A stretch of DNA of 64,000 nt from Dehalococcoidia bacterium (lineage in GTDB: Bacteria > Chloroflexota > Dehalococcoidia > Lucifugimonadales > UBA826), in contig JAPYSB010000003.1 of the NCBI GenBank assembly GCA_029936675.1, positions 31,489-95,488 on the forward strand. Direction: 5' to 3'. The notes under the pieces were generated by a model. It saw nothing but the letters and a program-made list of their open reading frames with translations, did no database searches and was not told where the DNA came from. The position numbers and the translations under genes were made by a program. Shown here in pieces: positions 1 through 10,858 of this stretch (position 1 is the stretch's first letter; each line of letters opens with the position of its first letter).

Positions 1-2078
1 CAGCACCAGCCGCAGCAGCACCAGCCGCAGCAGCACCAGCCGCAGCAGCACCAGCTGCCAAAGCGGCAGCCCCTGCAAAGGAAGAATCGATAGCCGCTCA
101 ATATATTGGGACTTTAGAGGGTCCTGCGACGGTTACGGACTCTAGTAAGTTCCCAAGCTCCTACGGTGAGGCTCCTCAGCTTGCTGCTATGGTGAAGGCT
201 GGAAACCTCCCTGCTATTGGGGAGCGTCTGCCGGTTCAAAGCGACCTTCTCGTGATTGATAACATTGAAGGTATCGGAGAGTACGGCGGGATATGGAGAC
301 GAGGTTTTACCGGCCCTGCCGACAAATGGAATGGATATCGATGCTGTACCGGGCCTGACCACGTACTTTTCTGGGATTACACGGGAGATGTCCCCGAGCC
401 TAACGTTGCCAAGTCAGTAGATGTTAGTGATGACGGGCGAGTATTTACGGTACATCTTAGAGAGGGTATGAGATGGTCTGACGGAGTACCCGTTACCGCC
501 GATGACTGGTTGTTCTGGTATGAAGATATGTATGGTAATGAAGAGCTTGTGCCAAATAAAAGCGCGGTTAGCGGAATTAATGGCAAGCAAGGAAACTTCG
601 AAAAAATTGATGACTACACAGTTAGATGGACGTTCGAAGATCCTTACTACTTCTTTACTAGTGTTCTAGCAGGACGAACTGACCTCGGTGGAGGCCAGGC
701 GGATAGAGGACCGGTAGGCAAAGGATCTTTTGCCCCGAAGCATTATCTATCCCAGTACATTCCTGATATTGCAGGTAAAGATGCTGTAGACAAAATCGTG
801 GCGGACGAAGGTTATGACACCTGGGTCAACCTGATTAAATTCAAGAATGACTGGGCGCTTAATCCAGAGCTGCCAGTTTTGACTCCCTGGGTTACAGTTC
901 AGCCTATAAACAATGCTGTATGGATACTGGAAAGGAATGCGTATTACTACGGCGTAGACCTGGAAGGAAATCAGCTGCCCTATATTGATACAGTCGTTCT
1001 CACGATGGCTGAAGATCTGGAAGTTATGAACCTTCGAGCAATCGCAGGAGAGTATGACTGGCAGGCGAGACATTTGAACATGGCTAAGGTTCCCCTGTAC
1101 ATAGAGAACCAAGAGAAAGGTGAATACAAACTTTATTTCGATACGCAGGACGCCGGTGCCGATGCACAGTTGAAAGTAAACATGGCCTACACACAGGACA
1201 TGTATATTGGGGACCTACTTCGGGACAAAAAGTTCAGGCATGCTCTAGGCGCCTCCTTTAAAAGGGAACAGTTGAATGAGGTGTTTTGGCTGGGATTAGG
1301 TGTACCGGGGTCAAGTGCTCCGGCTCCCGCAAACTTATACAGTCCTGGTCCGGAGTCAGAATGGCGTTTAAAGAATTCAGTTTTTGATCAAGACAAAGCA
1401 AACGCGATTTTTGATGAGTTGGGCCTCGACAAGAAAGACTCATCTGGATTCAGACTTCGTGCTGACAATGGAGAAAGGCTTGTTCTCGAGATCGTAGCCA
1501 GGACTGCCCAGTTCATGGAATTCGTTGGCATGGCTGAGATGATATGTGAGCACCTTGGTGAGTACGCTGGAATACAATGTACTGTCAATGCCGCTGAGCG
1601 AAGCTTAGTGGGTCAGATCACAGCGGCCGATGAGCACATGTTCTCAGTAGAGTGGGGAGACGGTGCGGATCACTTGTTTACTTTCCCTGGGCACGTATTC
1701 CCGGCAGGAACTAACAGTTCATTCGGTTCTGCCTTAGGACTATGGTTCCAGACCGGTGGAGAGAAAGGCATGCAGCCTTCGGCGCCTTTGCAGAAGGTGT
1801 TCGACAATTTCGAAAAGGCGTTCGGCGTGCCTGAAGCAGAGCGAATCGCATTAGGAAAAGAAATCTGGGAAATTGCAACAGAGGAGCAATGGGGTATCGG
1901 CATTGCCGGACAGTCTCCTGCTTCTCTAGGTGTGAGAGTTGTAAAAACCGACTTGGGTAACGTCCCATCAAGGCAATACAACAACCCAGACACAAAGACT
2001 CCAGGGATATCACGTCCCATGACTTTATACTGGAAGAGCGAAGGAAACAGGGCACCACAAGCTCTGTCATACGAGTAA
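1..2078 (+). CDS. ABC transporter substrate-binding protein, family 5 (oligopeptide/dipeptide type), 5'-truncated by window edge
   Basis: ORF 189-2078 resembles SBP_bac_5 proteins (e.g. YGGIWRRGF, SDGVPVTADDWLFWYEDMY); the same frame stays open upstream to base 3, encoding APAAAPAAAPAAAPAAKAAAPAKEESIAAQYIGTLEGPATV, so the ATG at 189 is not the start; followed by dppB/C/D/F-like genes. Confidence 0.9.
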   Translation, partial: APAAAAPAAAAPAAAAPAAKAAAPAKEESIAAQYIGTLEGPATVTDSSKFPSSYGEAPQLAAMVKAGNLPAIGERLPVQSDLLVIDNIEGIGEYGGIWRRGFTGPADKWNGYRCCTGPDHVLFWDYTGDVPEPNVAKSVDVSDDGRVFTVHLREGMRWSDGVPVTADDWLFWYEDMYGNEELVPNKSAVSGINGKQGNFEKIDDYTVRWTFEDPYYFFTSVLAGRTDLGGGQADRGPVGKGSFAPKHYLSQYIPDIAGKDAVDKIVADEGYDTWVNLIKFKNDWALNPELPVLTPWVTVQPINNAVWILERNAYYYGVDLEGNQLPYIDTVVLTMAEDLEVMNLRAIAGEYDWQARHLNMAKVPLYIENQEKGEYKLYFDTQDAGADAQLKVNMAYTQDMYIGDLLRDKKFRHALGASFKREQLNEVFWLGLGVPGSSAPAPANLYSPGPESEWRLKNSVFDQDKANAIFDELGLDKKDSSGFRLRADNGERLVLEIVARTAQFMEFVGMAEMICEHLGEYAGIQCTVNAAERSLVGQITAADEHMFSVEWGDGADHLFTFPGHVFPAGTNSSFGSALGLWFQTGGEKGMQPSAPLQKVFDNFEKAFGVPEAERIALGKEIWEIATEEQWGIGIAGQSPASLGVRVVKTDLGNVPSRQYNNPDTKTPGISRPMTLYWKSEGNRAPQALSYE

Positions 2079-2202
2079 AAGAACTGCTCTTCGGAGCAAA
2101 GAAACCTCTTAGACGAGGCACCGGGTTCGCCGTCTAGCCATAGGCTGGCGGTGGATCCGGTGATCGTATATAACCATTGATGATAACTAGTCAGGAAAGT
2201 GC

Positions 2203-3192
2203 ATGATCGGTTTTATTGTTAACAGGCTCATCCTCGCCCTTATAACTATCTGGGTAGTAACTGTAATATCTTTTGCACTAATTCAGCTACCTCCTGGGGA
2301 TTACATCACTTCGTATGTCGCTCAGTTAATGACTCAGGGTGAAGTGGTTTCAGATCAAGAAGCGGCAGCACTCCGGGAACAATACGGATTAGAGGCTCCT
2401 TTTGTAGTTCAATATTATAAGTGGCTACAGAAAGCTGCAGTTGGTAACTTCGGCATCTCAATGGAGTACCAAAGACCTGTGACAGAGGTGATCGGGGATC
2501 GACTTTTTTTAACAGCTATTTTGGCTCTCACTGCGGCACTATTCACATACGCCATCGCAATACCGATTGGCGTGATATCAGCCGTTAAGCAATACTCAGT
2601 TACTGACTACGTTGCGACTTTTTTGGGTTTCTTGGGACTGGCGGTTCCAAATTTTCTTTTAGCATTAGCGTTGCTTTATTTTGGATTTGTTTTATTCGAC
2701 GCAAACATTGGCGGGCTTTTTTCTGCTGAATACGCGTCAGCGCCATACAGTATAGGTAAAATAATCAATCTGTTGTCACATCTATGGCTTCCTGCGTTGG
2801 TGCTATCGATTGCTGGAACGGCCCAGGTTATCAGGGTATTACGAGCGAATATGCTGGACGAGTTACGGAGGCCTTATGTCGTTACGGCCCGTGCCAAGGG
2901 ACTCGGAGAATGGAGGGTTATTCTAAAATATCCATTAAGGGTCGCTCTAAACCCCGTTGTTAGTACGTTGGGTTATCTTTTGCCAACCCTTGTTTCTGGC
3001 AGCATAATCGTATCAATCGTTATGAGCCTGCCAACCCTGGGTCCACTGTTATTGAGGGCGCTCATAGCTCAAGACATGTTTCTCTCCGGAACTATCGTAC
3101 TGATGATTGGAATTATGACAGTAATTGGGACATTTATTTCAGATCTATTGCTTGCATGGGTTGACCCTCGTATCCGCATGGAAGGAGGATAA
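2203..3192 (+). CDS. ABC transporter permease (DppB/OppB-like)
   Basis: 329 aa multi-pass protein with N-term MIGFIVNRLILALITIWVVTVISFALIQLPPGDY typical of DppB/OppB; operon context. Confidence 0.93.
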   Translation: MIGFIVNRLILALITIWVVTVISFALIQLPPGDYITSYVAQLMTQGEVVSDQEAAALREQYGLEAPFVVQYYKWLQKAAVGNFGISMEYQRPVTEVIGDRLFLTAILALTAALFTYAIAIPIGVISAVKQYSVTDYVATFLGFLGLAVPNFLLALALLYFGFVLFDANIGGLFSAEYASAPYSIGKIINLLSHLWLPALVLSIAGTAQVIRVLRANMLDELRRPYVVTARAKGLGEWRVILKYPLRVALNPVVSTLGYLLPTLVSGSIIVSIVMSLPTLGPLLLRALIAQDMFLSGTIVLMIGIMTVIGTFISDLLLAWVDPRIRMEGG

Positions 3193-4344
3193 ATGGCAGA
3201 GGAAAGCCTCACTGAGCAAGAACCTTTCCTGGAAGAAATAACTAGTCAAGGAACAGACCAGATATACTCGGCGTCTCAATGGCAATTGATGTGGTGGCGT
3301 CTAAAAAAGCACAAACTTGCAATGATTGCGAGCGTGACGCTTGCGATTCTTTATTTTATCGTGATATTTGCAGATTTTCTTGCCGTTGCCGAACCCAAAA
3401 CAAGCGAGGCGAAAAGAGGGGAAATGCCCCCTCAAGGCGTACATGTAACCTTTGATGGTATTAACCCTAAACTATACGTATATGGTACTAAGGGTGTCAG
3501 GGATCCCGCTACATTTAAGAAAGTTTTCGTTGCTGATGACACGACAAAAGTCCCTATCAAACTTTTTGCAAAAGGGTACAAGTATAAGATCCTTGGTGTC
3601 TTACCATCAGATCGTCACCTGCTGGGTGTCAATGCTCCCCTGAAAGCTGAGGAAGCCATATATCTGCTTGGAACAGATGTTCAAGGTAGAGACGTATGGT
3701 CGAGACTAATGCTGGCGACCAGGATATCTATGACAATAGGGCTATTAAGTGTTTCTCTCAGTCTATTTCTAGGTGTACTCCTTGGCGGGATATCTGGATA
3801 TTACGGTGGGTTAATTGATCTCGTAATACAGAGAATAATAGAGATTTTAAGATCCATACCAACTATACCTCTGTGGATGGCTATTGCGGCTTCAGTACCC
3901 CAGGATTGGTCAATAATCCGTGTATATTTTGCAATCACGATAATCATAGCAATGTTCGAATGGACCAGGCTTGCTCGTGAGGTAAGAGGTAGGTTTCTGT
4001 CGCTTCGAGATGAGGATTTTGTTACAGCTGCAGCGTTACTTGGTGCCAGTAAAACAAGGATCATATTTAGACACATGGTTCCCTCTTTTATGAGCCATAT
4101 AATAGCTTCCTCTACCTTGATGATTCCCTTCATAATAATCAGCGAGACATCACTTAGTTTTTTGGGTTTAGGTTTGCGTCCTCCAGCCATCAGCTGGGGC
4201 GTAATGTTGCAGGCAGCACAAAACGTACAGACAATAGCGCTAACTCCGTGGCAACTAATCCCGGCTGCATTTGTTGTTGTAGCCGTTTTGGCGTTCAATT
4301 TTCTGGGTGATGGTTTAAGAGACGCAGCGGACCCATACGGTTAA
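3193..4344 (+). CDS. ABC transporter permease (DppC/OppC-like)
   Basis: 383 aa; LLGTDVQGRDVWSRLMLATRISMTIG typical DppC motif; start abuts the preceding stop. Confidence 0.93.
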   Translation: MAEESLTEQEPFLEEITSQGTDQIYSASQWQLMWWRLKKHKLAMIASVTLAILYFIVIFADFLAVAEPKTSEAKRGEMPPQGVHVTFDGINPKLYVYGTKGVRDPATFKKVFVADDTTKVPIKLFAKGYKYKILGVLPSDRHLLGVNAPLKAEEAIYLLGTDVQGRDVWSRLMLATRISMTIGLLSVSLSLFLGVLLGGISGYYGGLIDLVIQRIIEILRSIPTIPLWMAIAASVPQDWSIIRVYFAITIIIAMFEWTRLAREVRGRFLSLRDEDFVTAAALLGASKTRIIFRHMVPSFMSHIIASSTLMIPFIIISETSLSFLGLGLRPPAISWGVMLQAAQNVQTIALTPWQLIPAAFVVVAVLAFNFLGDGLRDAADPYG

Positions 4345-4357
4345 GGAATGTGAAGCA

Positions 4358-5380
4358 ATGATGAGCAGTGACCAACCCATATTAGAGGTTAAAAACCTGG
4401 AAACGCATTTTCCCCTCGAAGAAGGGACTGTTGTTGCGGTGAATGGTGCCAGCTTCAAGGTAATGCCGGGCAAAACTCTTGGAATTGTCGGAGAGAGTGG
4501 CTGTGGTAAGAGTGTGGCTGCAAGGTCTATTATGAGAATATTAGACAAACCAGGCGAAATTGTAGGCGGAGAGATTTTATTTCGTAGAAATATGGGTGAA
4601 AGCAGCGAGGAAGTCGTCGACATCGCATCTTTTGACTCTAACAGTTCCGAAATAAAATCGATCAGGGGTGGTGAGATCGCCTACGTGTTTCAGGAACCCA
4701 TGACCTCCTTTAGTCCGGTGCATACAATAGGGAACCAAATTATTGAGGCCATAAGATTACACCAGAACATAAGCAAGCAAGGTGCAAAAGAGGTTGCCAT
4801 ACATGCTCTAGGTGCAGTAGGGATACCACTAGCTGAAAGTCGCCTCAACGACTATTCATTTCAATTAAGTGGTGGGCTTAGGCAAAGGGCCATGATAGCG
4901 ATGACTTTAGTTTCTAACCCTACAATATTGATCGCCGATGAACCGACCACGGCTTTGGATGTCACCAACCAGGCTCAATTGCTTGAACTTATGTCCGAGT
5001 TACAGAGTGACAACGGAATGGCCATTGTTTTGATTACGCATGATCTCGGTGTTATCGCCGAAATGGCGGATCACGTGTCAGTCATGTATTTGGGGGAGGT
5101 AGTTGAGAGCGCTCCAGTGGACGATATTTTTCACAATCCTCAACATCCATATACCAAGGCACTGCTGAAATCTATCCCTAAAATAAGATCAAATTCGTCG
5201 GAGAGACTGGCTTCCATTAGCGGAACTGTTCCACATCCATATGATAGACCCCAAGGATGTGCCTTTGGACCTCGATGTGATTTCTTTATGCCGGGCCGGT
5301 GTGATGCTTCAATTCCAGCTCTACAGGAAGTCAGACCTGTCCATCAGGTGAGCTGTTTTCTTTACGATAAGGGAGATTAA
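4358..5380 (+). CDS. Oligopeptide/dipeptide ABC transporter ATP-binding protein (DppD-like)
   Basis: Walker A GESGCGKS, signature LSGGLRQR, Walker B ILIADEPT, C-terminal Cys-rich oligo_HPY region. Confidence 0.95.
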   Translation: MMSSDQPILEVKNLETHFPLEEGTVVAVNGASFKVMPGKTLGIVGESGCGKSVAARSIMRILDKPGEIVGGEILFRRNMGESSEEVVDIASFDSNSSEIKSIRGGEIAYVFQEPMTSFSPVHTIGNQIIEAIRLHQNISKQGAKEVAIHALGAVGIPLAESRLNDYSFQLSGGLRQRAMIAMTLVSNPTILIADEPTTALDVTNQAQLLELMSELQSDNGMAIVLITHDLGVIAEMADHVSVMYLGEVVESAPVDDIFHNPQHPYTKALLKSIPKIRSNSSERLASISGTVPHPYDRPQGCAFGPRCDFFMPGRCDASIPALQEVRPVHQVSCFLYDKGD

Positions 5381-5383
5381 GAG

Positions 5384-6421
5384 ATGACAACTACTGAATC
5401 TAGGTTATCGGAAGAACGGCTATTAGAGGTCTCCGATCTTGAGAAACACTTTCCGATAAAGCAAGGTTTTCTAAAAAGAGAGGTCGGACAAATTCTAGCT
5501 GTTGATGGTGTTAACTTTCACATTAATGAGGGAGAGACGCTAGGTTTGGTTGGTGAAAGCGGATGTGGAAAAACAACGACTGCGCGCTGTATTTTAAGGG
5601 CGGTTGATCCGACAAACGGAGAAATCCTATTTAGGACCCGAGAGGACGAAGTGGTTGACATAGCAATGTTAAAGGGAACTGAGTTAAAGAAAATAAGAAG
5701 CGACATTCAAATGATCTTCCAGGATCCCTTTTCGTCCTTGAATCCCAGGATGACATTACTGGACATAATTGGCGAGCCATTGCTACTTCACAATATGGGA
5801 ACAAAAGACGATCGTGAACAACGAGTCGCTGAGCTTTTAGAAATGGTGGGGCTACGGCCAGAATATATGCGAAGGTTCCCTCACGCATTTAGTGGAGGTC
5901 AGAGGCAAAGGATCGGTATAGCAAGAGCATTGGCACTAAATCCAAAATTGGTCGTTGCAGATGAACCAGTATCGGCGCTTGACGTTTCTGTGCAGGCACA
6001 AGTTTTGAATCTCATGGTGGATCTCCAGGAAGAACTCGGTTTAACATATTTGTTTGTGGCTCACGATTTGAGTGTCGTTAAACATATAAGTAACAGAGTG
6101 GCAGTGATGTATGTTGGGAAACTAGTTGAAATGGCTCCCACGGATGAGCTTTTCTCCACGCCCAAGCATCCATACACAGCAGCACTACTTTCGGCTGTGC
6201 CAGAACCAGATCCTAGAACAAAATCAGAGAGAATAATTTTGCAAGGAGAGGTTGCAAACCCTGCAGATCCTCCTAGCGGATGTTACTTCCATCCCCGTTG
6301 TTCTTATGCGACAGAACAATGCAAATCAGAGACACCTGCTTTGCAGGAAATTACGGAAGGACACTATGTAAGCTGCCATCGTGCGGAAGAATTGATTCTC
6401 GACGGAGTTCTTGCTGAATGA
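5384..6421 (+). CDS. Oligopeptide/dipeptide ABC transporter ATP-binding protein (DppF-like)
   Basis: Walker A GESGCGKT, signature [19 protein letters not shown], oligo_HPY C-terminus. Confidence 0.95.
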   Translation: MTTTESRLSEERLLEVSDLEKHFPIKQGFLKREVGQILAVDGVNFHINEGETLGLVGESGCGKTTTARCILRAVDPTNGEILFRTREDEVVDIAMLKGTELKKIRSDIQMIFQDPFSSLNPRMTLLDIIGEPLLLHNMGTKDDREQRVAELLEMVGLRPEYMRRFPHAFSGGQRQRIGIARALALNPKLVVADEPVSALDVSVQAQVLNLMVDLQEELGLTYLFVAHDLSVVKHISNRVAVMYVGKLVEMAPTDELFSTPKHPYTAALLSAVPEPDPRTKSERIILQGEVANPADPPSGCYFHPRCSYATEQCKSETPALQEITEGHYVSCHRAEELILDGVLAE

Positions 6422-6453
6422 GCCAGCTAAACTGACAATCTATCCGAACATCA

Positions 6454-7086
6454 ATGCTTAAATCAAAGATCTATTTCAGTCGAATAACCAATCTTTCTAG
6501 TGTAGGGAAATTTATAGCCATCGCTGTACTATGCGGGGGCGCTTCTAGCTTTGCTAGGTTCTTCATTTCAGACATTGTTCAGAAGAAAGTCAGATGGGAA
6601 GATCCCATACATATGAGTTGGCTACCATCCACATATCTCGGGATACCGGCCTTTCTCGCAGGGGCCTTATTAACATATGTCCTGGTAAAAGTAATAATAG
6701 GGGAAGGCTACCTGAACAGAAATATTTTCATATGGATATTTATAGGACTTTTGTATGGTATTTTTGTTCCGTTTATGACCGGACTCCTGCTTCCGATGGG
6801 AATGTTTGTTATGAATGTCTCTATTGGGGTGATTGAATCAAATAAGGCTTTCTATTTCTTTCTTGACGCTATTGTCCTAGCTCCAACAAACGCTTTCACA
6901 CACGGTATTTTTGGAGTTATTAGTGGATTAATATGTGGTATGTGTTTGGCTGTAGCTTTGGGACTCATGGATAGAATTCAGCTTTTCGGGTCCCGATGGC
7001 AACTTGCTGTTGGTATCGCCTTTTCAGCATTCATGATTATTTTTTCAAAATTCGCCCCGACTCCTTTTCTCGCGAACTTCGGGTAA
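6454..7086 (+). CDS. Hypothetical multi-pass membrane protein
   Basis: 210 aa with several hydrophobic helices; family not recognised. Confidence 0.6.
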   Translation: MLKSKIYFSRITNLSSVGKFIAIAVLCGGASSFARFFISDIVQKKVRWEDPIHMSWLPSTYLGIPAFLAGALLTYVLVKVIIGEGYLNRNIFIWIFIGLLYGIFVPFMTGLLLPMGMFVMNVSIGVIESNKAFYFFLDAIVLAPTNAFTHGIFGVISGLICGMCLAVALGLMDRIQLFGSRWQLAVGIAFSAFMIIFSKFAPTPFLANFG

Positions 7087-7097
7087 AAGGAAGTTTC

Positions 7098-8057
7098 TCA
7101 ATAAGTTGATATGGTTTTAAACCATAGTTTCTTGAGATTGACATCATCCACTTCCAGGGCAACATTGACTGAATTAGCATCAGCTATAAAATTTCCTCGG
7201 CTGCCGTCTACTGTTTGACCCCTTGTGTATTTACCCTCGGTCTCTATAACTACCTTTAATCTCTCACATGTAAACAAGCTGTCATCAATCGCGTAGCCAA
7301 CGGCTGGCATATCGTTGTATCTTACGGCTCCTTCTTTGGCCTGCCCAATTTTCCCATAAGCAGATTGAATAAAAGGTGTGATTTTTTTTAGGAAATTAGA
7401 GACTGGGGATCCAAGGTTCCATATCTTTTCTTGCTCTAGCACGGATATTTCGACCTTATTGCATACATCTAGTCCAATTTGAGCAATGTTTAATCCAGAG
7501 GCGTAGACAACAGCTGCTGCCATTACATCTCCGTACAAATTGGCACTTGCAACCGGCGTTGCATTTCCCGGCTGATGTATCGCGCCTCCCATGACGACGA
7601 CTTCAGAGATAAGGTCGACTAAGGTTGGGTCCAAACTTAAAGCGAGGGCGAGATTTGTAAGCCTTCCGAGGGCAATATATGTAATTTTCCCGTCATATTC
7701 ATTCACGATGTCGACGGTGGCGTTAACAGCATGTTTTGCTTTGTGCGTAATTGAAGGTTCGGGTATGGAGGCGTCGCCTAATCCGTCGTTTCCGTGAATA
7801 TGCCTCGCGTCTACAGGGTTTTTGAAATCGAAGGTCCGGCCGGCCCCCTTGTAGACTGGAATCTTCTCATTTCCTGAAACCTCCAATATCTTTAAAGTAT
7901 TGATGGTGGTTTGATCTAGGCCAACGTTTCCAAAGACAGTCGTTAGCGCAACCACATCTAACTTATCGCTAGCCAAGGCCATAAACAGTGCAGCGGCGTC
8001 ATCTATTCCAGGGTCGCAATCTATGATAACTGATTTGTTTGGATTCATATTTGTCAT
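7098..8057 (-). CDS. Inosine-uridine preferring nucleoside hydrolase family protein
   Basis: MTNMNPNKSVIIDCDPGIDDAAALFMAL: canonical DxDxGxDD motif. ORF track starts at 8120; ATG at 8057 preceded by GGAGAG is more plausible. Confidence 0.92.
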   Translation of the reverse strand: MTNMNPNKSVIIDCDPGIDDAAALFMALASDKLDVVALTTVFGNVGLDQTTINTLKILEVSGNEKIPVYKGAGRTFDFKNPVDARHIHGNDGLGDASIPEPSITHKAKHAVNATVDIVNEYDGKITYIALGRLTNLALALSLDPTLVDLISEVVVMGGAIHQPGNATPVASANLYGDVMAAAVVYASGLNIAQIGLDVCNKVEISVLEQEKIWNLGSPVSNFLKKITPFIQSAYGKIGQAKEGAVRYNDMPAVGYAIDDSLFTCERLKVVIETEGKYTRGQTVDGSRGNFIADANSVNVALEVDDVNLKKLWFKTISTY

Positions 8058-8378
8058 GGATAACTCTCCAGTTTCGGATTGAGATTTAAATGAATTGAAG
8101 ATTATGCTTAAAATTATCACATGAGTGTTTAAGCTATATTTACTCAGTCAGGGGTTGCTTTGTGCAGCCTCCTTCGTTAGTAATTTGAGATGGATTATAC
8201 ACACTCAAATCCTGTTGCTGTGCAGCTGAGCCTGGCATGTCCGATTCTGTATGTGGACATGTAGGAATTCCAAGAAGTAAGATCAAGTGTATCGGCCAAT
8301 TTTTCTGACTTTTGTCAAACAAATTTGATTTAAGGTGCCCCCACTAAAGTGGAGATTGTTTGACGGTTCAGTTGTGAG

Positions 8379-8984
8379 TTAGATTACTTTTTCTATGCGT
8401 GAGATTGATATTGAGGAATCACTGATGGGTTTTACCAAATTTCGTACTTCAGCAAAACTGTTGGCTCGATCCAGCCATTTATGTTCGCTACCTTGCTCCA
8501 ATATGACCGGCATTCTGTTGTGTATCTCAGACATGATTTGGTTGGATTTTGTGGTGATGATGGTAAAGGTATTCACCGGTCGTCTATTTTCATCCATCCA
8601 TAAAGTATGCAAACCACAAAAATTCATTAATGAGCTATCTGCTGGTTTTATAAAATAAGGCAACTTACTCACTGGATCCCATTCGTAAAAACCGTTGGAG
8701 GGAACAATACACCTTTGCGTATTAACTAAATTTTTAAAAGAGGGTTTTTCAAGAAGAGTTTCACATCTTGCATTGATTAATTTATTAGCGAACGATTTAT
8801 TTTGAGACCATGAAGGAATCAAACCCCACTTCATATTTACCACCTGATTTTCGATAATTACAGGCATTTCCATAGTTGGAGCAAAATTTGTAATTTTTAC
8901 TCCTAGGAACGGGGCGACATCATGACTGGGGAATCTATTTTTTAATTCTACATCGTCAATATAAACAGAAAATCGGCCACACAT
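8379..8984 (-). CDS. SOS response-associated peptidase (SRAP / YedK / HMCES family)
   Basis: Starts MCGRFSVY with catalytic Cys2; FAPTMEMPVI, RCIVPSNGFYEW, FTIITTKSNQIMSEIHNRMPVIL. Confidence 0.93.
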   Translation of the reverse strand: MCGRFSVYIDDVELKNRFPSHDVAPFLGVKITNFAPTMEMPVIIENQVVNMKWGLIPSWSQNKSFANKLINARCETLLEKPSFKNLVNTQRCIVPSNGFYEWDPVSKLPYFIKPADSSLMNFCGLHTLWMDENRRPVNTFTIITTKSNQIMSEIHNRMPVILEQGSEHKWLDRANSFAEVRNLVKPISDSSISISRIEKVI

Positions 8985-9066
8985 AATTGACTCCCAAAGA
9001 ATATTTCAAAGGGTTCTTGAATTTTTTTTCTCGCGTCATCTAGAAGGATTCGATCATAGCGATTTA

Positions 9067-9336
9067 TCAGGAATAAAATGTTTGCTCAATCACAGGTGTG
9101 ATGTTGAAGTCACCTAATTTCTTACACTGGCCAATAGTGTTCTCGATTTGAGAATAATCTTCAGCTTCCATTAATAAAAAAAATGTATGTTCTGTCGGAT
9201 TAACTTTAAAGAACCTGATCGATACATTATTTTCTTTTGCCAGAGAAGGTATCTGTTTCCATAAATCCATGGATTCAGAATTCCCAGAAAAACAATTTTC
9301 GAAAGAGTGGACGTGGGTAACGTGATAGGTAGCCAT
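9067..9336 (-). CDS. Small hypothetical protein (possible ferredoxin-like alpha/beta barrel)
   Basis: 89 aa ORF, MATYHVTHVHSFENCF..., plausible start; family not identified. Confidence 0.5.
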   Translation of the reverse strand: MATYHVTHVHSFENCFSGNSESMDLWKQIPSLAKENNVSIRFFKVNPTEHTFFLLMEAEDYSQIENTIGQCKKLGDFNITPVIEQTFYS

Positions 9337-9749
9337 TTGATACTCCTTATTTAACAGGTTTATAACTATATACTTATCAGTGAGGTATTTGTCAGGGACA
9401 TAATATTTTCATTTGGTCAATGAGACAGAAGTGTTTTAGCTCTAGCTTCGCATGGAAAATAATGCTACAAATTTCTCAGCAATGGCTACCTCTGGGAATA
9501 CCATTAATATTCCATCAAGATCACTGCTAGCCCCTGTTTATGAATGATTCCAATACACTGGTTTTGGCAGGCTCGTAAAAATGGAATTCATCATAAAAAC
9601 TCCCGAAACAACTATTTTGCGCATGAAATCTAAATTTGCTTTTTGCTCATGAGTACTACTTTGTCTCAAGAGGTCCCTCTAAAAGTGAAGTTGACATAAA
9701 AAGAGATAGTCTATAGGTTTCCGAAAGAAACGAACTAGGAGACTTATAT

Positions 9750-10643
9750 ATGGTCAAGAGAATTAACAGAGCCATTGAATTATTAGAAGATGATCAGCCA
9801 ATTTACTATACAGGATTGCATTCCTTCTCAAGAGATTTTCTGACTTATGAACAAGGTGAAAAAGACTCTGCGATATGGGCTGACTATATAAATATAGGGA
9901 TGGAACATGGCCCATTCGATATGGGTGGCTTAGAGGCCTACATGGATGGGTTAGTCGACGGTGGCCCTACACCATCAGGACATATCACCCCGACCGTAAT
10001 TGTTGAACTTCCTGTACAAGGAGAGAACGCAGAAATAATTAGGTATAACGCGTGGCAAATTAGGCAAATTTTAGCCAGAGGTGTTCATGGAATATTGTTG
10101 TGTGAGGCAACATCGGCAGAAGCAGTTGCCGCTTTTGTCGAATCTTGTAGATATAAACGCAATGATATAGGTGTCGGATACGGCCTTAAAGACGGGACAA
10201 GAGGAGTAGGTTCAGAATTTAAGACAAAACAAAAATGGGGTATTGAAGACGATAACGAATATAGAGCAAAGGCTGACCCTTGGCCATTGAACCCGGAAGG
10301 TGAGCTTCTATTGGGCCTCAAAATAGAAACTCTGGCAGGATTAAATAACTGTGAGCAAATACTAAGCGTTCCTGGGATTGGGTTTGCTGAAATGGGGCCT
10401 GGCGACATGTCCATGTCTATGAAAATCAAAAGAACTCCAGGTGCACCCCCTGATCAAAGAATAAAGGATGCCTCTTTAAGGGTTAAGAAAGCATGTGATA
10501 AAAATGGGGTCAAGTTTTTGGAAACAGGGACTCCGCAAAACATAATTGAAGTAATAGATTCCGGTGCCAGAGTGATAGCTGGGCAAAGTCAGGAGGCTGC
10601 AGAAATAGGAAGAAAGTACACCAACAGGAAAATGAAAAGTTAG
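9750..10643 (+). CDS. HpcH/HpaI aldolase / citrate lyase family protein
   Basis: 297 aa; LARGVHGILLCEATSAEAVAAFVESCRY, GFAEMGPGDMSMSM resemble HpcH/HpaI aldolases. Confidence 0.8.
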   Translation: MVKRINRAIELLEDDQPIYYTGLHSFSRDFLTYEQGEKDSAIWADYINIGMEHGPFDMGGLEAYMDGLVDGGPTPSGHITPTVIVELPVQGENAEIIRYNAWQIRQILARGVHGILLCEATSAEAVAAFVESCRYKRNDIGVGYGLKDGTRGVGSEFKTKQKWGIEDDNEYRAKADPWPLNPEGELLLGLKIETLAGLNNCEQILSVPGIGFAEMGPGDMSMSMKIKRTPGAPPDQRIKDASLRVKKACDKNGVKFLETGTPQNIIEVIDSGARVIAGQSQEAAEIGRKYTNRKMKS

Positions 10644-10858
10644 TTATTTTCTTGCAATGAATAGATTGGTATTGCTCATACTAAACTTCAAAAGAGCTAG
10701 GTTGTCCTGAGTGAAAATACCCTTTCCTTTTAAAAAAGGCTCAACATTGGACAATTTATTTATTTTTACACAATACACTTATTTAACCTCCCAACTCCTT
10801 CTGAGAGTTTCAGGGCTTAGATACTTAATTAAAACCTTAATGAGAAAGGAGGAAATGG

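Noticed and set aside
1-55. Short tandem repeat at the left edge as a CRISPR or satellite
   Set aside because: 15-bp units without spacers, in frame with the SBP and encoding an APAAA linker.
3801-4298. 165-aa minus-strand ORF opposite DppC
   Set aside because: Fully antisense to a convincing DppC CDS; low-complexity composition with no family resemblance.
8140-8322. 60-aa minus-strand ORF
   Set aside because: Short, no clear ribosome site, no recognisable similarity.
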